From contig NZ_VCNA01000019.1 of the NCBI RefSeq assembly GCF_006170445.1, positions 1 through 64,000 of the forward strand: a stretch of 64,000 nucleotides of DNA, read 5' to 3'. The stretch comes from Brevibacillus dissolubilis (lineage in GTDB: Bacteria > Bacillota > Bacilli > Brevibacillales > Brevibacillaceae). Position numbers and translations under genes: made by a program. A model generated the notes under the pieces. The model ran no database searches and was not told where the DNA came from. It was given only the letters and a program-made list of their open reading frames with translations. The first letter of the stretch is position 1; each line of letters starts with the position of its first letter. Shown piece after piece: positions 63,088 to 64,000 of this stretch.

Positions 63088-63205
63088 TTGGCTGGACGGA
63101 GCTTGGGAGATATTCCCGACGGCATTCGCAAATTTTTTTGAAGGTTTCGCTGTCTTCAGCTAGAATCAAATAAGAAACATGCGTACATAGGAGAGAAACC
63201 AATAA

Positions 63206-63985
63206 ATGGACCTGACAAATTTGTCGATAACACAAATAAAAGCACAACTGGCAGACCTCGACGATGTTTCTCAAGAGATCATCGATGCACTTGCCGCTGA
63301 CACGCGCAAAGGAGTGCAGGAGCTCGCCAAGCAATATACCCAGCGTGCTGCACACAAAGCAGAGCTGGCAGCCAAATGGGCCATGATGAATCAGCATGAG
63401 AGCGCTCTTCGCCAGTCGGGCAGACAAGTGATTTTTGGTATAGATGAAGTAGGCAGAGGACCGCTGGCAGGGCCTGTCGTCGCGTGTGCGGTGGCATTGC
63501 CGGAAGATTTTTATTTGCCAGGGTTGAATGACTCCAAAAAGGTATCATTGGCGATGCGCGAGGCTTTTTACGACGTGATCATGCGTGACGCGCTTGCGGT
63601 AGGGATCGGGATGGTGTCAGCAGAGCGGATTGATCAGATCAACATCCGTCAAGCGACACATGAGGCGATGAAATTAGCTGTGAAGGACGCTGGGATCGAA
63701 CCTGATTTTTGTCTGATCGATGCGGAGACGCTGACTGATTTTTCCTATCAACAGCTGGCGATTGTCAAAGGGGACGAACGGAGCGTCTCCATCGCCGCGG
63801 CTTCCATCGTCGCGAAGGTCACGAGAGACCGTCTGATGACGGGATTGTCATCTCTGTACCCTGCTTACCAGTTTGATAAAAACGCAGGCTATGGCACCCC
63901 TGAGCATCTGGAAGCCCTGCGTCTGTATGGAGTGACACCGTTGCACCGGAAGACGTTTGGCGGGGTAAAGGAATTGTTGGCGTAG
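63206..63985 (+). CDS. rnhB: ribonuclease HII
   Basis: Removes ribonucleotides from DNA. 259 residues; an N-terminal helical extension (1-70) as in B. subtilis, then the catalytic D80 and E81 in FGIDEVGRGPLAGPVV, later acidic residues in LIDAETL, and SIAAASIVAKVTRDR. AGGAGAG precedes the ATG. Complete, ending 15 nt before the window edge. Confidence 0.97.
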   Translation: MDLTNLSITQIKAQLADLDDVSQEIIDALAADTRKGVQELAKQYTQRAAHKAELAAKWAMMNQHESALRQSGRQVIFGIDEVGRGPLAGPVVACAVALPEDFYLPGLNDSKKVSLAMREAFYDVIMRDALAVGIGMVSAERIDQINIRQATHEAMKLAVKDAGIEPDFCLIDAETLTDFSYQQLAIVKGDERSVSIAAASIVAKVTRDRLMTGLSSLYPAYQFDKNAGYGTPEHLEALRLYGVTPLHRKTFGGVKELLA

Positions 63986-64000
63986 GAGTTGGTTTGTTCC

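Overview
The window is a chromosome segment of a low-to-mid GC, endospore-forming member of the Bacillota (class Bacilli). From about 35 kb to the end it keeps the Bacillus gene order: rsmD-coaD-ylbJ-ylbK-ylbL-tmcAL-yceD-rpmF-fapR-plsX-fabH-fabD-fabG-acpP-fabF-rnc-smc-ftsY-ylxM-ffh-rpsP-khpA-ylqD-rimM-trmD-rplS-sipS-rbgA-rnhB. YlbJ, a sporulation membrane protein, supports a spore former. An Alicyclobacillaceae/Tumebacillus-like genome is my inference from protein flavour, not a proven placement.

Layout. 1-2.5 kb: the end of a large tRNA array, 23 genes including one cut by the window edge, in two blocks separated by an intrinsic terminator and tandem promoters. 2.6-8.9 kb: coaA, several secreted or small proteins, and a divergent pair of a secreted ComEC-like metallo-beta-lactamase protein and a DUF3006 protein. 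9.0-19.0 kb: one six-gene operon joining a phosphorelay (response regulator, large histidine kinase, HPt-REC-GGDEF-REC protein) to a HEAT-repeat membrane protein, a membrane glycosyltransferase and a glycosidase-like lipoprotein. It reads as a cyclic-di-GMP-linked exopolysaccharide module. 19-26.7 kb: a divergent MFS/MarR pair, a VOC protein, a second diguanylate cyclase, a chemoreceptor, and a phosphate uptake pair (DUF47 + Pit) with a candidate PhoP box. 27-28 kb: a 740-base intergenic region with palindromic elements, then a YciI-like gene and lgt. 29-35 kb: a split non-homologous end-joining locus (stand-alone LigD polymerase domain, stand-alone ATP-dependent ligase, Ku with a very long tail) with two tandem TPR paralogues and several tiny genes in between. 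35-64 kb: the conserved housekeeping block, interrupted by a 1-kb intergenic region with two more palindromic elements just before the fapR promoter.

The most unusual signal is a family of about 220-255 nt palindromic elements: 27096-27350 (+), 42071-42293 (+) and 42424-42649 (-), plus a possible deleted derivative at 27582-27668 (-). The full copies share a core box, a small hairpin with a GNRA loop in two copies, inner helices with compensatory base changes, and long outer arms whose pairing is kept while their sequence differs. This looks like a conserved folded RNA (or a mobile palindromic repeat of the bcr/MITE kind). At both loci the elements sit as head-to-head inverted pairs next to an intrinsic terminator.
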